DNA of 15,387 bases from NCBI RefSeq assembly GCF_938017705.1, contig NZ_CALIIS010000135.1:1-15387 (forward strand), written 5' to 3'. Origin of the DNA: an uncultured Campylobacter sp. (lineage in GTDB: Bacteria; Campylobacterota; Campylobacteria; Campylobacterales; Campylobacteraceae). Below, piece by piece: positions 13,933 through 15,387 of the stretch. The position numbers were made by a program, and so were the translations under genes. Positions within the stretch are counted from its first letter, which is position 1. Each line of letters begins with the position of its first letter. Under the pieces are notes generated by a model. It saw only the letters and a list, made by a program, of their open reading frames with translations. It had not been told where the DNA came from and did not search any database.

Positions 13933-14529
13933 ATGCAACTAGATTGTCGCAATTTAAATTGCCCGGAGCCGCTTTTGCGCACCAAAAAAGCCCTCGGTGA
14001 GCTAAAAATCGGAGAGAGTTTAGAAATTTTAGTAAACGATGTAGCGCCGCGCGAAAACATAAAACGTTTTTTGGCTAAAAACGGCTTTGAGGCGCAAATT
14101 TCACAAGCGGGCGCTGACACACTTATAAAAACCGTAAAAACGGACGAGCTTAAAGATGAAAGTATCGACGATATTTATTGTAATGTCACGGCGCCAAAAA
14201 GAGGCAAGGTGATATTCCTAAACGAGGAGCAGTGCGGAAGCGGCCCGATCGGAAAGAGCTTGCTTGCTAAATTTTTAGGCGCGGCGCTAAGCTTAGACGA
14301 AAAGCCAGTGAAGGTCATCTGTGTAAACAACGCCGTGCACATAACCACCAACCGCGGCCACGAATGCTTCGAGGCGATCAAAAAGCTAAACGAAGCGGGA
14401 GCTGAAATTTTAAGCTGCGGAAGCTGTCTAGAGGGCTACAAACTAGTCGATAAGCTCGTAATCGGCGAGATTTCAAACGCATACGAAATCATGGACGTCC
14501 TATCAAAATACGAAGTAATCAAACTATGA
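13933..14529 (+). CDS. yedF: Selenium-metabolism sulfurtransferase-like protein YedF
   Basis: This is a 198-residue cytosolic protein with two parts. Residues 1-70 form a TusA/SirA-like domain with the signature LDCRNLNCPEPLLRTKKAL, where C10 is the CPxP sulfur/selenium-carrying cysteine. Residues ~80-198 form a DsrE-like domain ending in EILSCGSCLEGYKLVDKLVIG (C162 and C165). This two-domain form is the one seen next to selD in many selenoprotein-making bacteria and is thought to handle reactive sulfur or selenium for selenophosphate synthesis; the biochemical role is not settled. The start is supported by AAGGATTACAT. Its stop codon overlaps the selD start (ATGA), so the two are translationally coupled. 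Confidence 0.9.
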   Translation: MQLDCRNLNCPEPLLRTKKALGELKIGESLEILVNDVAPRENIKRFLAKNGFEAQISQAGADTLIKTVKTDELKDESIDDIYCNVTAPKRGKVIFLNEEQCGSGPIGKSLLAKFLGAALSLDEKPVKVICVNNAVHITTNRGHECFEAIKKLNEAGAEILSCGSCLEGYKLVDKLVIGEISNAYEIMDVLSKYEVIKL

Positions 14530-15387
14530 TCTACAGAGATTTTAACCTCACGAAATTTATTGCAGCCGCTGGTTGAGCCGCCAAGCTTGACCCGGCGGGT
14601 CTAACCGAAAATCTTGGAAATTTAATCGAGCCCAACGCAAGCCTGCTTTCGTCCACCTGCAGCAACGAAGATGCGAGCATATTTCGCATAAGCGACGATC
14701 TTGCGCTAGTGCAGACGCTCGATTTTATCACCCCTCTAGTGGACGATCCGTTTATCTTCGGACAGATCGCGGCGGCAAACTCCCTAAGCGACGTATTTGC
14801 GATGGGCGGCGAAGTGATAAATGCCCTAAACATCGTAGGTTTTGACGATTGTCATTTCTCAAACGAAATTCTGCGCGAAATTCTGCGCGGCGGCAAAGAC
14901 AAGATCAAAGAGTGCGGAGGGGTCTTGGTAGGCGGTCACACCATCTCTACTCCAGAAATTTATTATGGACTTAGCGTTACAGGGCGCGTGAATCCGCGCA
15001 AATTTTGGAGTAATAACACAGCGCGCGAAGGCGACCTGCTGATCCTAACAAAACCCCTCGGTACGGGCATTATCGCTACGGCCATTAAGGCGAAATTTCT
15101 TAAATTTGAAGAATTTCGTGATGCGATAGAGAGCATGATTTTGCTAAATTTTTATGCCGTGGGTGCGCTAGCGGGTCTAAAAATACATGCCGCGACCGAC
15201 GTGACGGGCTTTGGACTACTTGGACACGCGCTTGAGATGATAAACGAGAACGTGAGTTTTAAAATTTATCCTAGCAAAATTCCGCTTCTAAAAAGCGCTC
15301 TAAGATGCCTTGATGAGGGGCTGGTCCCCGCAGGAAGCTATAAAAATTTAAAATTTATCGCACCGGGTGTCGATTCCGAGCCGGGCA
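14526..15387 (+). CDS. selD: Selenide, water dikinase, itself a selenoprotein (UGA = Sec17), 3' end outside window
   Basis: SelD makes selenophosphate from selenide and ATP, the Se donor for selenocysteyl-tRNA. Starting at the ATG that overlaps the yedF stop, the frame reads MIYRDFNLTKFIAAAG, then TGA (14574-14576), then AAKLDPAGL.... It stays open to the window end (287 codons). The TGA is codon 17, aligning with catalytic Cys17 of E. coli SelD, and K20 matches its catalytic lysine (U17-x-x-K20). SelD with Sec at this position is known in several bacteria, including Campylobacter. Further motifs are TLDFITPLVDDPFIFGQIAA, NSLSDVFAMGG, VLVGGHTIS, KPLGTGIIATA and ATDVTGFGLLGHALEM. A standard gene caller would stop at the TGA and miss or truncate the gene. 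A bSECIS-like hairpin follows the TGA. Without UGA recoding the gene would look broken, but the strong conservation beyond the UGA argues for recoding. Confidence 0.9.
14589..14601 (+). promoter_or_regulatory. Candidate bacterial SECIS hairpin in selD
   Basis: GACCC-GGC-GGGTC is a perfect five-base stem with a three-base loop, and the loop's first G is 18 bases after the UGA. This agrees with the general bSECIS pattern as I know it (small loop starting with G, roughly 16-37 bases downstream). SelB would bind it to deliver Sec-tRNA. An alternative pairing, CCGCC (14578-14582) with GGCGG (14594-14598), is possible but fits the pattern less well. Confidence 0.5.

Noticed and set aside
14531..14833. 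Minus-strand open frame of 100 codons near yedF/selD
   Set aside because: Antisense to selD, whose plus frame is clear once the UGA is read as selenocysteine.
1..15387. CRISPR array, tRNA, rRNA or insertion sequence
   Set aside because: No regularly spaced direct repeats, cloverleaf-like CCA-ending genes, rRNA motifs or transposase frames with terminal inverted repeats were seen anywhere in the window.

Overview
The window reads as chromosomal DNA of a relatively GC-rich Campylobacter, closest in character to the oral species (C. gracilis / rectus / showae / curvus group; the exact species is a guess). The reasons are protein sequences of clear campylobacterial type (NspC, MoaD/MoaE, FdhC, YedF, SelD, bS21), TATAAT-type -10 boxes without an obvious -35, and very frequent AAATTT / AAATTTTAAAATTT words between and inside genes. 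The first ~375 bases differ sharply. They are very GC-rich, have no AAATTT words, and encode part of a binding-protein-dependent ABC permease of actinobacterial character. The join falls in the middle of a Campylobacter gene, so a chimeric assembly is the likeliest explanation.

Layout. (1) 1-380: foreign permease fragment, minus strand. (2) 372-2945, all minus strand: a secreted glycosidase-like protein cut by the join, a six-helix membrane protein, ribosomal protein bS21, and an outer-membrane lipoprotein resembling LpoB. (3) 3117-7508, plus strand: a ribonucleotide reductase block. It holds nrdD (anaerobic class III) without its glycyl-radical domain, a separate 54-residue gene carrying that domain, nrdG (radical-SAM activase), and nrdB (class Ia small subunit). 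(4) 7791-8426 pcm (isoaspartyl repair methyltransferase), then 8580-10382 a 600-residue McrB-like AAA+ protein with degraded catalytic motifs and no McrC beside it. (5) 10795-11541, minus strand: moaD-moaE, molybdopterin synthase. (6) 11629-15387, plus strand: nspC (norspermidine/spermidine synthesis), a frameshifted formate dehydrogenase cytochrome b subunit (fdhC), yedF, and selD. selD is itself read through an in-frame UGA as selenocysteine and runs off the window.

How the genes fit together. Region 3 supplies dNTPs with and without oxygen. Regions 5 and 6 form a formate/selenium/molybdenum theme: molybdopterin for the formate dehydrogenase cofactor, selenophosphate for its selenocysteine, YedF as a selenium-linked sulfurtransferase-like protein, and FdhC as membrane anchor. 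The catalytic fdhA and fdhB genes are not present between nspC and fdhC, where (from memory of C. jejuni gene order) they would be expected nearby.

The most interesting observation is the split NrdD. The main chain stops after the zinc-site cysteines. The glycyl-radical loop (RVMGYLRPV) lies in its own small gene with its own ribosome-binding site, in the same frame but beyond two in-frame stop codons. Second are the degenerate, orphan McrB-like ATPase and the fdhC frameshift.
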